Positions 61,901 to 64,000 of a stretch of 64,000 bases of DNA are shown here, piece after piece. A program made the position numbers and the translations under genes. The stretch is from assembly GCA_025267735.1 (NCBI GenBank), contig CM046307.1, forward strand, positions 56,849,395 through 56,913,394, read 5' to 3'. Each line of letters opens with the position of its first letter. Position 1 is the first letter of the stretch. The notes below the pieces were generated by a model. That model was given only the letters and a program-made list of their open reading frames with translations, ran no database searches and was not told the DNA's origin. The stretch is from Mactra quadrangularis (Eukaryota; Mollusca; Bivalvia; Venerida; Mactridae).

Positions 61901-64000
61901 ACTCAATATCTGTTATATCAGAATTACCAGTTTGTTCTATAGCATAATCCCTTGTTATACAGACAACAGTCACTTTATCACCGGGTATAGTATGTAAGCA
62001 TGTGTTTGAGAAGGATGATATTAATATAGAATTTGATCTCTGTAATGGAATGATTTATATGGAATGATTATTGTAGAGTGGAAATTATGTACCCTTTGAC
62101 CTTTTTCTCTTGAATTAATTGTAGAGGCTACATTTTTCTGGCACTGGCCCCATAATGCTACAAGAAGTCGATCTTTATTTGTAATATTTTAACTGACACT
62201 CTTAATGCAATGATAATGCTTTTAACCATGCACAATGCAGTAAGAAGTCAGTCTTTGTAGTTAGAGGCTAAGAAGTCTGACACGGGCCCTTAGATGCTAT
62301 AAGAAGTCGGTCTTTATTTGTTACATTCCATCTGTAAATATACTCCCAATGAAGTGATAGCATATTTTGAATGATTCTAATCTCTCAATTCAATGGGTCT
62401 GTGCAAAGTAATCTACATGCTCCTATATTGACATGTGGTTAGACTAGTTTTGCGCTGACCTATCACATTGTTTTTGTACATGTAATTTGGTCAAGATATA
62501 ATGTGATGCATCGAAGAGTTTGCTCAAAATTTGTTTACATTCTTATATATTTAGACTAGTTTTGCATTGACCCCTTCAATTTAAAAAAAAACCAAGGCAG
62601 CTGCTTATAGATCTGTATTGTAGAAGTTTGGCTGATCTAACAGTATAGCCTCAATGCTTTCAAAGTGCTTGATAACAACAGCATATTATCACAGGCAGCC
62701 AGCTCATTCTGAGTATAAAAAAAATGTAAAATTCATATGTATATGTATGTACAGTGACTCAGTATTGTGACGGCCATCTTTGATATAATTTGTGTGTATA
62801 GCAAAATTGAAAGAGCTTCGTAACGAGTCTGCAAATTTTGTGGAATAACATTAATGCCATTTCTGTGTTTATTTTTGTTTGAGCTTTATTAAATTGTTTG
62901 ACTAATTACATATCAGCAAACTGGGATTTGTTTCTTCATGGAATTCATTTAAGTTATTTTTTTTCGATCAGGCTTAAAAAAGCTGTTTTGCCCAGAAATG
63001 AATGTACACAAAACAAGAAGTCTATCAGCTCAATTACTTGATATTTAACAATAGAAAATCCATAAATATATTGTCACCAGCCAGTTATCCTAGTCAGTTG
63101 CCCATGCATGTTATCACAAATCCAAAATTTGTGAGTTCTATTTTCAACTGCAACCTACATGCATTGATAAAGATTATTTATGAAATATTTTCTGTACCTA
63201 TTCTTTTGTCTACCTCTATTAATGTTAAAAGGGCCAAAGGCTAATCTGCAAAATCAGTAGGTGAACTGACCTCTGCAGTGTGTCTGAAGAATGTTGAAAT
63301 GTGGATAAAAGCACCATAATTTTGTACATTACGCATCACGAGTACAATCCTGTTCGTCTAGGGTCCAGACATTTTTGGATCCAGAAATGACGCTTTCCTA
63401 GCTAGTCATGAACTTTCCATAGTTTTACTTTGTTTCAGTCTATACTCATTATGCCAATGTTTGTTTTTCACTATTATCAATATTCATATACTATGCTTTT
63501 AACTAATAATCTCACCCATCCAATCAACATAGGTTAGAAACGAACATCATCCAAAATTTAGAAACAATACAGTCAGCGTAAGTAGATAACTGCTGTAATA
63601 CTATATAATAAATTTTATTCAGAACTCAAATTGGTGTTTTTTTCCAGCAGAAAAAAACTTTGTTTGTACCGGATAAACCTGTGCAGAACGAAGTTGATAT
63701 AAAAATGTGTGTAAATGTATACAGAACAGTAGGATTCAATTTGTGTTGCATACTTTTCAGCAATAATATTTAAAATTATTCATTCTGCATGGCTGCATAC
63801 GGTACAAACAAACCTTATTTGGCTGGAAAAACCCACAATTTTAAGTTCCGAGTACTATTGCTTTAAAAATGCTAGCTTTCACTCACTTAATATTCTAGTA
63901 CACCCTATTCTGAACTGTACATTGTTTCTGGTAAAGTTGTAACACTATTACAGACATCTCCATTATGTCACCTTGGTGTTTCTATCTGTAAACCAAAACT
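2404..64000 (+). CDS. Neurexin-superfamily LamG/EGF protein, spliced gene, 3' end outside window
   Basis: Exons read from the sequence: 2404-2767, 11660-11833, 19235-19489, 22969-23075, 23521-23678, 29243-29397, 30264-30595, 30989-31125, 31851-31960, 33283-33519, 34156-34390, 36388-36480, 37648-37784, 38717-38863, 39337-39516, 40517-40745, 41813-41920, 43240-43382, 43858-44112, 45002-45148, 46396-46572, 47227-47364, 48227-48383, 59854-59936, 60675-60760, then two tentative ones. All junctions are GT-AG and keep one frame (4344 nt, 1448 codons). Domains by residue: signal 1-32, LamG1 about 35-220, EGF1 225-262, LamG2 265-430, LamG3 445-635, EGF2 640-675, fibrinogen-like 680-830, LamG4 880-1055, EGF3 1060-1100, LamG5 1103-1293, EGF4 1298-1338, LamG6 from 1340. 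Family knowledge: such proteins act in neuron-glia adhesion and septate junctions. No transmembrane helix is reached here, so membrane anchoring is unknown. Axotactin-like or Caspr-like are the best guesses; the orthologue is not proven. Confidence 0.88.
2945..3087 (-). mobile_element. SINE, third group, reverse partial
   Basis: The reverse complement carries GATTCTAAATCATG, CAGTCACTGATGGAAGTATA and AGTAGGTTGACTGACC, shared with copies at 11295, 28451 and 40777. The head is missing. Confidence 0.75.
4070..4198. mobile_element. MITE, family M
   Basis: Left TTTTATTTAACTGTCAGTAG, right GCGCCATTGATAGTTGA; internal TTTAAATACTCAC and TTGAGTATTTAATCAG arms. Confidence 0.8.
4690..4870 (-). mobile_element. 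Degraded SINE of the 17333 family, reverse
   Basis: The reverse complement shows the body segment (TCCATGACAATAATGTCAATTTTCC-like, interrupted by changes) and a tRNA-like head with a damaged B-box. No clear target duplication. Confidence 0.65.
7104..7335 (+). mobile_element. tRNA-derived SINE, second group
   Basis: The head has TAGAGGTTAGCATG (A-box-like) and GGGTTCGAGCCC (B-box). The body reads ATACATGAGTTGTTGGCCTC and the tail is poly-A at 7328-7335. This is the uninterrupted counterpart of the copy at 45441. Confidence 0.85.
9423..9457. repeat. Perfect 12-bp inverted repeat
   Basis: AGATATCCTGTA at 9423-9434 and TACAGGATATCT at 9446-9457. Nearby AAGGTCAC...GTGACCTT at about 9163-9184 is another palindrome. 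Could be a protein-binding site pair or the remains of a MITE. Confidence 0.6.
11295..11596 (+). mobile_element. SINE, third group
   Basis: B-box-like GGGTTTGATTCCCGG, body TACTTTTGTGAAGTTTGGTC, CCACTGATTCTTAATTATGT and AGTAGGTTGACTGACC, ending in an A-rich run just before the exon 2 acceptor region. Confidence 0.83.
11660..11833 (+). CDS. Exon 2: LamG1, middle
   Basis: Acceptor ATTTTTCAG, donor GTAAGT, phase 1 to 1, 174 nt. It encodes the typical LamG motif LNNDQWHQMEVYLD and ends in IYFGG, as expected for the strand before the domain's C-terminal part. A phase-symmetric exon, so skipping would keep frame but destroy LamG1. Confidence 0.9.
13229..13727. mobile_element. Outer MITE containing the 13370 element
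   Basis: Left CAGTGCACTCCATATGTC then TTTGGACAAAATT; right AATTTTGTCCAGGAAC then TTTTGGAGGGCACTT, its approximate complement. The TA-MITE sits inside it. Confidence 0.78.
13370..13628. mobile_element. TA-flanked MITE (TWGTGCGTAAA ends)
   Basis: Left TAGTGCTTAAATATTGACCC then CGACCTGACCT; right AGGTCAGGTCGGGGTCAATA then TTTACGCACAA. TA duplicated on each side (13368-13369, 13629-13630), as in Tc1/mariner-type elements. Non-coding. Confidence 0.9.
14158..14523. mobile_element. Harbinger-type MITE
   Basis: Left GGGACTTTAGTCAGT, right ACTGACTAAAGTCCC, perfect 15-base inverted ends, flanked by TTA at 14155-14157 and 14524-14526. The 3-bp TWA duplication is typical of PIF/Harbinger. Inner arms also pair (GGATTTTATCATTG etc.). 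Confidence 0.88.
14936..15308. mobile_element. MITE, family M, with extra internal sequence
   Basis: Left arm AACTTTCAATGGCGCATACAT, right arm TGTGCTACTGACAGTTGAAA. It is about 190 bases longer than other copies; the extra segment (about 15040-15230) has no family match, so it may be a secondary insertion. Confidence 0.75.
17137..17246. mobile_element. Small fold-back element
   Basis: TTTATTTCCGTGTGAGCTAA at the left pairs with TTAGCTCACAAGTGAAATAA at the right, with a second pair ATATTTTCATGAGTGG / CCACGAGTGAAAATAT. Confidence 0.75.
17333..17613 (+). mobile_element. Complete tRNA-derived SINE with 18-bp target duplication
   Basis: The head has an A-box (TAGCGCAGTTGG) and a B-box (GGTTCGAATCC) at tRNA spacing, then a conserved body and an AATAAATAA tail. 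Flanked by an exact direct repeat at 17315-17332 and 17614-17631 (ATGAAATGTCATCAGAAC), so this is a recent LINE-mediated insertion. Confidence 0.92.
18459..18516. repeat. Perfect 24-bp hairpin
   Basis: Arms 18459-18482 and 18493-18516 are exact complements (TATATGCTTCCTAGTCAA against TTGACTAGGAAGCATATA in the core), with a 10-base loop. The words AATTCCTGGGACTT flank and fill the loop. Confidence 0.92.
18531..18718. mobile_element. MITE, family M
   Basis: Left AAATTTTATTCAACTGTCTG, right ACTGACAGTTGAATAAAGTT; arms CTGATTTGATTACTCAC and TTGAGTATTTAAATCAG. Confidence 0.87.
18760..19095. mobile_element. Long fold-back element, family F1
   Basis: Arms GTAACGATACATTCGGAACT and CCTCGGCCATTTGCTG against CAAATGGCCGAGG and CGAAAGTATCGTTA; inner palindrome around GGCATTGAGTGATG / CATCACTCATTGCC. 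Nearly the whole element can fold on itself. Confidence 0.85.
19235..19489 (+). CDS. Exon 3: end of LamG1 and EGF1
   Basis: Acceptor TTTTCAG, donor GTAAGG, phase 1 to 1, 255 nt. It begins with the LamG closing strand (FIGCLKNIRYFD) and a paired cysteine (VEGC). A six-cysteine EGF domain follows, with CHHGGQC and CDC spacing. No clear calcium-binding DxxE start is seen in the EGF. Confidence 0.93.
19690..19945. repeat. Trinucleotide microsatellite (ATT/ATC)n
   Basis: About 250 bases of TTA/TCA repeats with a pure ATC run near 19796-19840. Long frames across it are repeat translations. Confidence 0.95.
20641..20882. mobile_element. Inverted-repeat MITE
   Basis: Left CAGTGGTGCTTTTCACAAAT, right TTTTTGTGAAAGCACCACTG; inner arms AATCTCCGTAAGTCAA and TTGACTTACGAAGATT. 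No clear target duplication. Confidence 0.82.
22969..23075 (+). CDS. Exon 4: start of LamG2
   Basis: Acceptor TTATACAG, donor GTAAGT, enters in phase 1 and leaves in phase 0. Encodes GPSTITLQGYEWLTYSL through RLSLEFK, the first strands of a LamG domain directly after EGF1. Confidence 0.88.
23521..23678 (+). CDS. Exon 5: LamG2, middle
   Basis: Acceptor TTCATTACAG, donor GTAATT, phase 0 to 2, 158 nt. Residues SGVLFYAVGG match the LamG 'G-L-L-F/Y' strand. The last codon is split and becomes Arg before the WH of exon 6. Confidence 0.88.
24070..24175 (+). repeat. Two-copy tandem repeat
   Basis: GTTCCGAGAATAGTGAGGGA / GTTCAGAGAATAGTGGGGGG, each followed by CTATCCTA..CAGCTGTGT..GGATCATC; unit about 53 bases. 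Confidence 0.85.
24716..25155. mobile_element. MITE, family M, interrupted
   Basis: Left TATTTAACTGTCAGTGGCAC, right GGGCCACTGAGAGTTGAATA. The middle is replaced by another inverted-repeat element at 24782-25079. Confidence 0.83.
24782..25079. mobile_element. Inverted-repeat element with GGCAGATCCAG ends
   Basis: Left CATGGGCAGATCCAGCAGGG, right TCCTGGATCCACCCCTG. The right end carries tandem copies of GTTTGGACCCCCCTAGAAAA. Inside a family M MITE. Confidence 0.83.
25421..25897. mobile_element. Long fold-back element, family F2
   Basis: About 480 bases forming one palindrome: CATGTGACTATGACATCATT with AAAGAGCTGTAAG at the left; ACAGCTCTTTAATGTC and ATGATGTCATAGTCACATGG at the right; inner arms ACACCATGGAAAACTAT and GGTTTTCCATGGTGTTTG. 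Related halves at about 16070-16260 and 46800-46960. Confidence 0.83.
27421..27647 (+). mobile_element. SINE, third group
   Basis: Head GCTCGCTCAGTTAGTAG and B-box AGGTTCGATTCCCGGGC, then the shared body (TACTTTTGTGGAGCGTGGTC, CCTACCACTGATTCTAAATC). Part of the 3' half is missing. Confidence 0.83.
27845..27905 (+). mobile_element. SINE tail fragment
   Basis: GAGTCCAGGAAAGCTTAGGT and GGTGAGCTGACAGC match the 3' body of the 17333 SINE. No head is present. Confidence 0.5.
28451..28730 (+). mobile_element. SINE, third group
   Basis: Head TGGCTAGCTCAGTTGGTTGC resembles a tRNA A-box. The B-box is damaged (GAGTACGTTTCC). Body and 3' half are shared with the other copies. Confidence 0.82.
29243..29397 (+). 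CDS. Exon 6: LamG2, WH motif part
   Basis: Acceptor CAATTTCAG, donor GTATAA, phase 2 to 1, 155 nt. RWHNLTILHDVRRVYVYLDG is the LamG 'W-H' strand pair, and PKIFIGGG is the strand before the domain's last loop. The donor is less canonical (GTATAA), but the join to exon 7 is in frame and gives GLQVTQNFVGCVKNI. Confidence 0.88.
29512..29650. mobile_element. MITE, family M
   Basis: Left AAATTATATTCAGCTGTCAG with CATTAACCCAGCTGATTTAA, right TTGAGTATTTAAATCACCAG and GTGCCATTAAGAGTCTC (degraded). Confidence 0.8.
30264..30595 (+). CDS. Exon 7: end of LamG2, linker, start of LamG3
   Basis: Longest internal exon, 332 nt, acceptor TTTTTTCAG, donor GTATGT, phase 1 to 0. Encodes FVGCVKNIYVNE (LamG2 closing strand), a second cysteine (HSCHEVVN), then the start of LamG3 (FEIEFDFKTVRSEAILFYASLED). 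The LamG2-LamG3 tandem without an intervening EGF is shared by alpha-neurexin and Caspr. Confidence 0.92.
30989..31125 (+). CDS. Exon 8: LamG3, middle
   Basis: Acceptor TGTTACAG, donor GTAAGT, phase 0 to 2. VNDNIWHSMFLTFKHG is the LamG WH strand. The next exon completes the glycine codon. Confidence 0.9.
31851..31960 (+). CDS. Exon 9: LamG3, late strands
   Basis: Acceptor TATATTACAG, donor GTAAGA, phase 2 to 1, 110 nt. Encodes GIVQLKVDGN and IIVVGYGF, the latter at the usual 'I/V-x-G-G' position of LamG. Confidence 0.88.
33061..33248. mobile_element. MITE, family M, close to exon 10
   Basis: Left AAACTGTCAGTGGAGTGTAT, right TATGCACCATTGATTGTTGA; arms CCCCACTGATTTAAATACTT and AAGTATTTAAATCAGCAGGG. 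It ends about 34 bases before exon 10. Confidence 0.82.
33283..33519 (+). CDS. Exon 10: end of LamG3 and EGF2
   Basis: Acceptor ATCATTTCAG, donor GTGAGT, phase 1 to 1, 237 nt. GFVGCIRNLRVQG closes LamG3. A six-cysteine EGF follows (CQHGGVC, CDC). A MITE ends about 35 bases before the acceptor. Confidence 0.93.
33996..34051. repeat. Perfect 19-bp hairpin in intron 10
   Basis: Arm AGCGAAAACACAATTATGC at 33996-34014, exact complement at 34033-34051. Similar GCGAAAACACAATTATAC lies at about 33813, and TTTGTCGCAT-type motifs recur, so the whole of 33700-34060 may be a fold-back element filling the 636-base intron. Confidence 0.85.
34156..34390 (+). CDS. Exon 11: fibrinogen-like region, first part
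   Basis: Acceptor CATTTCAG, donor GTAATA, phase 1 to 2, 235 nt. The pattern C-x3-Y-x2-G-(8)-VDLDGSGPMEPVYVNCEM resembles the start of fibrinogen C-terminal-like domains in Caspr proteins, between EGF1 and LamG3 of that family. Possible N-glycosylation at NST. Confidence 0.88.
35420..35705. mobile_element. Inverted-repeat element with GGCAGATCCAG ends
   Basis: Left CGTAGGCAGATCCAGCGGGG, right TCCTGGATCTGCCCCTG; the interior is closely similar to 24782-25079, including the CATGTCCATTAGTGTATTTC-like segment. Confidence 0.85.
35822..35895 (+). mobile_element. SINE tail fragment
   Basis: GTCTAGGAAAGCTAGGTTAG then ACTCCGTAAAATGACC and an AAATAAACAAAT tail, like the end of the 17333 SINE. 5'-truncated. 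Confidence 0.65.
35972..36322. mobile_element. Inverted-repeat element with CTCGAA ends
   Basis: Left CAGGGCTCGAATTTAACC with TTGCAAATTTTTGCAAGTTG; right CTTGCATTTTGTGAGTGTGC and CTTCGAG. Imperfect pairing; medium confidence. Confidence 0.6.
36323..36355. mobile_element. Truncated end of a TA-MITE
   Basis: TCAGGTCAGGTTGGAGTCAA then TATTTACGCACTA, one terminal repeat only, 32 bases before exon 12. Confidence 0.8.
36388..36480 (+). CDS. Exon 12: fibrinogen-like region, middle
   Basis: 93 nt, acceptor TTTTTCAG, donor GTAAGA, phase 2 to 2. Encodes LNDTQLVQLTEQSGWCEQYF, followed by DCQNAPL. The C-E-Q and Y-D-C motifs are those of the Caspr mid-region. Confidence 0.87.
37184..37615. mobile_element. 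hAT-type MITE close to exon 13
   Basis: Same family as 45619-46111: TATGGGTGTAAC at the left, GTTACACCCCCA at the right, 8-bp target duplication ATATTTAC at 37176-37183 and 37616-37623. The exon 13 acceptor follows within 24 bases. Confidence 0.9.
37648..37784 (+). CDS. Exon 13: fibrinogen-like region, cysteine-rich end
   Basis: Acceptor TTGTTTCAG, donor GTGAGT, phase 2 to 1, 137 nt. Encodes SANGQMVDYLG, then CTC...C...CNCDYG, the cysteine signature that ends the fibrinogen-like region in the Caspr/neurexin-IV family. Its acceptor lies 24 bases after the target duplication of a hAT-type MITE. Confidence 0.88.
37785..38716 (+). other. Intron 13
   Basis: A degraded MITE (about 37980-38167) followed by the splice-site tandem array at 38237-38716. 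Confidence 0.8.
38237..38716 (+). repeat. Tandem 94-95 bp array containing copies of the exon 14 acceptor
   Basis: Five copies start at 38237, 38332, 38427, 38521 and 38616; the true acceptor starts the sixth at 38711. Each unit opens with TTTCAG/GTACTATGATGATACAA (variably mutated), the same bases as acceptor plus exon 14 start. The rest (ATCAAACAAATAACAAG, then TATTTAAATCAGCGGGCTTA) derives from the right arm of MITE family M. AG is kept next to GTAC in copies 3 and 4 and the true site. A weaker related copy lies at about 38180-38236. Confidence 0.93.
38717..38863 (+). CDS. Exon 14: linker between fibrinogen-like region and LamG4
   Basis: Acceptor ATATTTCAG, donor GTAAGT, phase 1 to 1, 147 nt. 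Encodes TMMIQHDAGYNRIKTHVPL and ends LGPLICWGN. In Caspr relatives this stretch has 'G-x-L-T-x-K-x-x-L-P-V' followed by a cysteine. The first 17 bases and the acceptor are copied five times in the intron just upstream. Confidence 0.87.
39337..39516 (+). CDS. Exon 15: LamG4, first half
   Basis: Acceptor TTTATTTCAG, donor GTTTGT (weak), phase 1 to 1, 180 nt. Encodes DAVTFNTKSGYL and IRVSFRTHHDNAIILYQTG, the opening LamG strands. The donor choice is set by frame continuity with exon 16; the unspliced frame stops 18 bases later. Confidence 0.85.
40517..40745 (+). CDS. Exon 16: LamG4, WH motif part
   Basis: Acceptor TTATTTTCAG, donor GTTTGC (weak), phase 1 to 2, 229 nt. VNNGQWHQISIEAD is a textbook LamG motif, and GVLYIGGVPE is the following strand. 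Both this exon and exon 15 end in GTTTG-type donors. Confidence 0.88.
40777..41090 (+). mobile_element. SINE, third group
   Basis: Begins CCACCCAGCTGAGTGTGGG, B-box remnant TAGGTTCAATCTTTG, full body with ACTTTTGTGGAGTTTGGTCA and TAGGTTGACTGACTGCC, A-rich end. Confidence 0.83.
41516..41760. mobile_element. TA-flanked MITE upstream of exon 17
   Basis: TAGTGCGTAAATATTGACCC at the left, GGTCAGGTCGGGGTCAATAT and TGCACTA at the right. TA at 41514-41515 and 41761-41762. Same family and internal sequence as 13370-13628. Confidence 0.9.
41813..41920 (+). CDS. Exon 17: end of LamG4
   Basis: Acceptor TATCATTACAG, donor GTAAGT, phase 2 to 2, 108 nt. SIMGCMRGLEYNDKAYSL is the LamG closing strand with its cysteine. 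A TA-flanked MITE ends 52 bases before the exon. Confidence 0.9.
42044..42364. mobile_element. Long fold-back element, family F1
   Basis: Ends CAGTAGCCTGTTCAGTTACC and GGTAATTGAACAGGCTACTG are inverted. The inner arms match the 18760 copy. Confidence 0.88.
43240..43382 (+). CDS. Exon 18: EGF3
   Basis: Acceptor TAATTATTACAG, donor GTTAGT, phase 2 to 1, 143 nt. Second cysteine of LamG4 (KEC), then a six-cysteine EGF with CKNGAKC and CEC. Confidence 0.92.
43570..43751. mobile_element. Short MITE
   Basis: Left AATACAGTACGACCTCT, right AGAGGTTATACTGTATT; inner CAGAGGTTGTTGCTCTGCAG repeated near the right end. Confidence 0.75.
43858..44112 (+). CDS. Exon 19: LamG5, first half
   Basis: Acceptor CTATATTTCAG, donor GTAAGT, phase 1 to 1, 255 nt. 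Encodes DAITLLGKPESHLHF, IVFNFRTFKQNCLLLYIHD and FIQVELFEGK, the opening strands of a LamG domain. Confidence 0.9.
45002..45148 (+). CDS. Exon 20: LamG5, middle
   Basis: Acceptor TTCATTAAG, donor GTATGT, phase 1 to 1, 147 nt. YLSDGEWNQVVID is the LamG 'L-x-D-G-x-W' motif with Asn in place of the usual His. The acceptor is AAG rather than CAG. Confidence 0.88.
45441..46158 (+). mobile_element. tRNA-derived SINE, second group, split by a MITE
   Basis: The head (CTTAGTGGTTAGCATG; GGGTTCAAGCCC) and body run to 45618. The element resumes at 46112 and ends in poly-A at 46147-46158. Possible target repeat TTAAGCA on both sides. A 493-bp element sits inside. Confidence 0.87.
45619..46111. mobile_element. 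hAT-type MITE nested in SINE
   Basis: Ends TTGGGGTGTAAC and GTTACACCCCTA are inverted repeats. The 8-bp target duplication GTATATAT is at 45611-45618 and 46112-46119, as expected for hAT transposons. The interior has repeated TTGCAATATATTGCAATA and ACCGGTT palindromic segments. No transposase. Confidence 0.9.
46160..46320. repeat. Trinucleotide microsatellite (ATG/ATA)n
   Basis: GATGATAAT-type repeats beginning directly after the poly-A tail of the SINE at 45441-46158. Confidence 0.93.
46396..46572 (+). CDS. Exon 21: LamG5, end
   Basis: Acceptor GTTTATTTAAG, donor GTAAGT, phase 1 to 1, 177 nt. A proline-rich loop (PARPSVQPEPG) precedes VHVYVGGVPQ and YGCIRGLKIG, the closing LamG strands. 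Confidence 0.9.
47227..47364 (+). CDS. Exon 22: EGF4
   Basis: Acceptor CAATTGTAG, donor GTTGGT, phase 1 to 1, 138 nt. LamG5's last cysteine (SPAC), then a six-cysteine EGF (CKNGGYC, CDC). A clean phase-symmetric single-domain exon. Confidence 0.92.
47668..47735. mobile_element. Fragment of family F1 fold-back
   Basis: CCTGTAGCATGTTCGATTAC then CCTAAATGTTCCAAAACATT, the outer left arm only. Confidence 0.75.
48227..48383 (+). CDS. Exon 23: start of LamG6
   Basis: Acceptor TATTTACAG, donor GTAAGG, phase 1 to 2, 157 nt. Encodes SAGLFGGKSILQYKYTPEK and RLELIFKVNKGATKNMIL, the opening LamG strands. Followed by the 11.5 kb intron. Confidence 0.87.
48499..52245. mobile_element. 3.7 kb repeat element: about 146-bp tandem units with short inverted ends
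   Basis: Starts TATACGCCCGT and ends ACGGGCGTATA (inverted). A CCGTCTGT microsatellite at 48543-48603 follows the left end. Then about 19 units carry the core TCAAAGGTCAAGGTCAC, with GTACCTAGGTTCACCAAATT and GTAGCCCATGTGTCAAGGAT. Units are about 146 bases. Between 49263 and 51240 they form an exact 643-base higher-order repeat of three units plus an inserted segment (with ACCAGAAGATATCAAATTAC). Frames in it recur at 643-base steps and are not genes. Confidence 0.9.
52930..53240. repeat. Cluster of GTTCATGAA-like motifs
   Basis: GTTCATG or its complement occurs many times (TTCATGCACAGTTCATGAAG, GATGTTCATGAAGAAC, GTTCATGAACTGTTCAT and others) in about 300 bases. Degenerate spacing. Origin unclear. 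Confidence 0.6.
53520..53685. mobile_element. MITE with CAGTCATTGCC ends
   Basis: Left CAGTCATTGCCTTATATTTT then CACTAGCACTAGCCC; right GGGCTAGTGGGTTAAGGCAA then TGACTG. A lone left end occurs at about 4217-4260. Confidence 0.8.
56960..57480. repeat. Dispersed repeat split by the 57009 MITE
   Basis: TTTTTTTCCAGCAGAAAAAC before the MITE and AGGATTTAATCTGTGTTGCA then TACTTTTCAGCAATAA after it match the uninterrupted copy at 63622-63860. Confidence 0.82.
57009..57268. mobile_element. TA-flanked MITE, opposite orientation
   Basis: TTGTGCGTAAAGTTTGACTC at the left, GGGGTCAAACTTTACGCACA at the right, TA at 57007-57008 and 57269-57270. Inserted in a second repeat whose empty copy is at 63622-63860. 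Confidence 0.9.
58099..58240. mobile_element. MITE, family M
   Basis: Left AAATTTTATTCAACTGTCAG then GTGGCACTCACATTAACCCC, right GCCCCACTGACAGTTTCATA. The inner right arm is shortened. Confidence 0.83.
59854..59936 (+). CDS. Exon 24: LamG6, middle
   Basis: Acceptor TTTATTACAG, donor GTAAGT, phase 2 to 1, 83 nt. Encodes YWTHDFIVVYLDPNHGVYL. Small exon after a very long intron; frame and phase on both sides support it. Confidence 0.82.
60062..60215 (+). mobile_element. Degraded SINE of the 17333 family
   Basis: GGTTCAAATCTC B-box remnant, then CCTTCCATGAAAATTTAACAA and a GTGAAAGGGTAGGTGA stretch matching the body of the intact copy. The 5' head and tail are not clear. Confidence 0.7.
60675..60760 (+). 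CDS. Exon 25: LamG6, 'DGxxH' part
   Basis: Acceptor ATATTTACAG, donor GTAAGT, phase 1 to 0, 86 nt. LFADGRPHQLLYRRN resembles the 'L-x-D-G-x-x-H-x-V' LamG motif, with Pro-His instead of Trp-His. Confidence 0.83.
61408..61708. mobile_element. Inverted-repeat element
   Basis: Ends ATACCAGTGTAATGG and GGCCTGTTACACCGGTAT; inner arms CAGTTTTTCCCCTGGAGAAG and CCCTGGGGAAAAACTGG; core GGGCCGGCCCGG with CCGGACCGGACC. Confidence 0.78.
63533..63577 (+). CDS. Possible exon 26: LamG6 continuation
   Basis: Tentative. Acceptor AATCAACATAG, strong donor GTAAGT, phase 0 to 0, 45 nt, reading VRNEHHPKFRNNTVS. It fits the phase left by exon 25 and the place where LamG proteins have a short polar loop, but it is too short to be sure. 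Confidence 0.45.
63622..63860. repeat. Uninterrupted copy of the 56960 repeat
   Basis: GAACTCAAATTGGTG, CCAGCAGAAAAAAACTTTGT and TGTGTTGCATACTTTTCAGC are shared; its internal CTTTGTTTGTACC is the empty insertion site. Confidence 0.82.
63954..64000 (+). CDS. Possible exon 27, cut by window edge
   Basis: Tentative. Acceptor CACTATTACAG followed by an open phase-0 frame (TSPLCHLGVSICKPK) to the end of the window. Too little is visible to assign a domain. Confidence 0.28.

Larger units (their letters stand above)
59937..63532 (+). other. Introns 24 and 25
   Basis: Intron 24 (59937-60674) holds a degraded SINE at 60062-60215. Intron 25 (60761 to about 63532) holds an inverted-repeat element at 61408-61708, repeats with GACTAGTTTTG at about 61300-61400, 62400-62480 and 62530-62580, and two related copies of an AGAAGTC-containing segment at about 62125-62190 and 62255-62330. 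Confidence 0.65.

Overview
The window is AT-rich, intron-rich, repeat-laden animal DNA. I read it as a mollusc, most likely a bivalve. The reasons are tRNA-derived SINEs, many small inverted-repeat transposons, and a CCGT-rich array of a kind I associate with bivalve genomes. That placement is inference; no species is claimed.

One protein-coding gene on the + strand accounts for all the coding sequence I can support. It starts at 2404 and runs off the right edge. Twenty-five exons (2404-60760) join with consistent phase and GT-AG borders into one open frame of 1448 residues. Two weaker exons may follow at 63533-63577 and 63954-64000. The product is a secreted or cell-surface protein of the neurexin superfamily. 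Domain order: signal peptide, LamG1, EGF1, LamG2, LamG3, EGF2, fibrinogen-like region, LamG4, EGF3, LamG5, EGF4, LamG6 (cut by the window edge). The block LamG2 to LamG5 has the Caspr/neurexin-IV order, including the fibrinogen-like insert. The front is LamG-EGF, as in alpha-neurexin, where Caspr has a discoidin domain, and an extra EGF-LamG is added at the back. Axotactin-type neurexin relatives of invertebrates are the closest family I can suggest.

Layout: 1-2403 is upstream flank or 5' UTR. Exon 1 carries the signal peptide and half of LamG1. Introns 1 (8.9 kb), 2 (7.4 kb), 3 (3.5 kb) and 5 (5.6 kb) separate the first exons. Exons 6-23 (29243-48383) are packed more closely. Intron 23 (11.5 kb) holds a 3.7 kb tandem array, and the last exons lie at 59854 onward.

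The non-coding part is dominated by mobile elements: at least three tRNA-headed SINE groups, several MITE families (TA, TTA and 8-bp target duplications), long fold-back elements, nested insertions and microsatellites. The most unusual points are a tandem array in intron 13 that copies the 3' splice site and first bases of exon 14; transposon ends lying 25-55 bases upstream of several acceptors; a higher-order repeat array in intron 23 carrying a repeated nuclear-receptor-like half-site; and the hybrid domain order of the protein.
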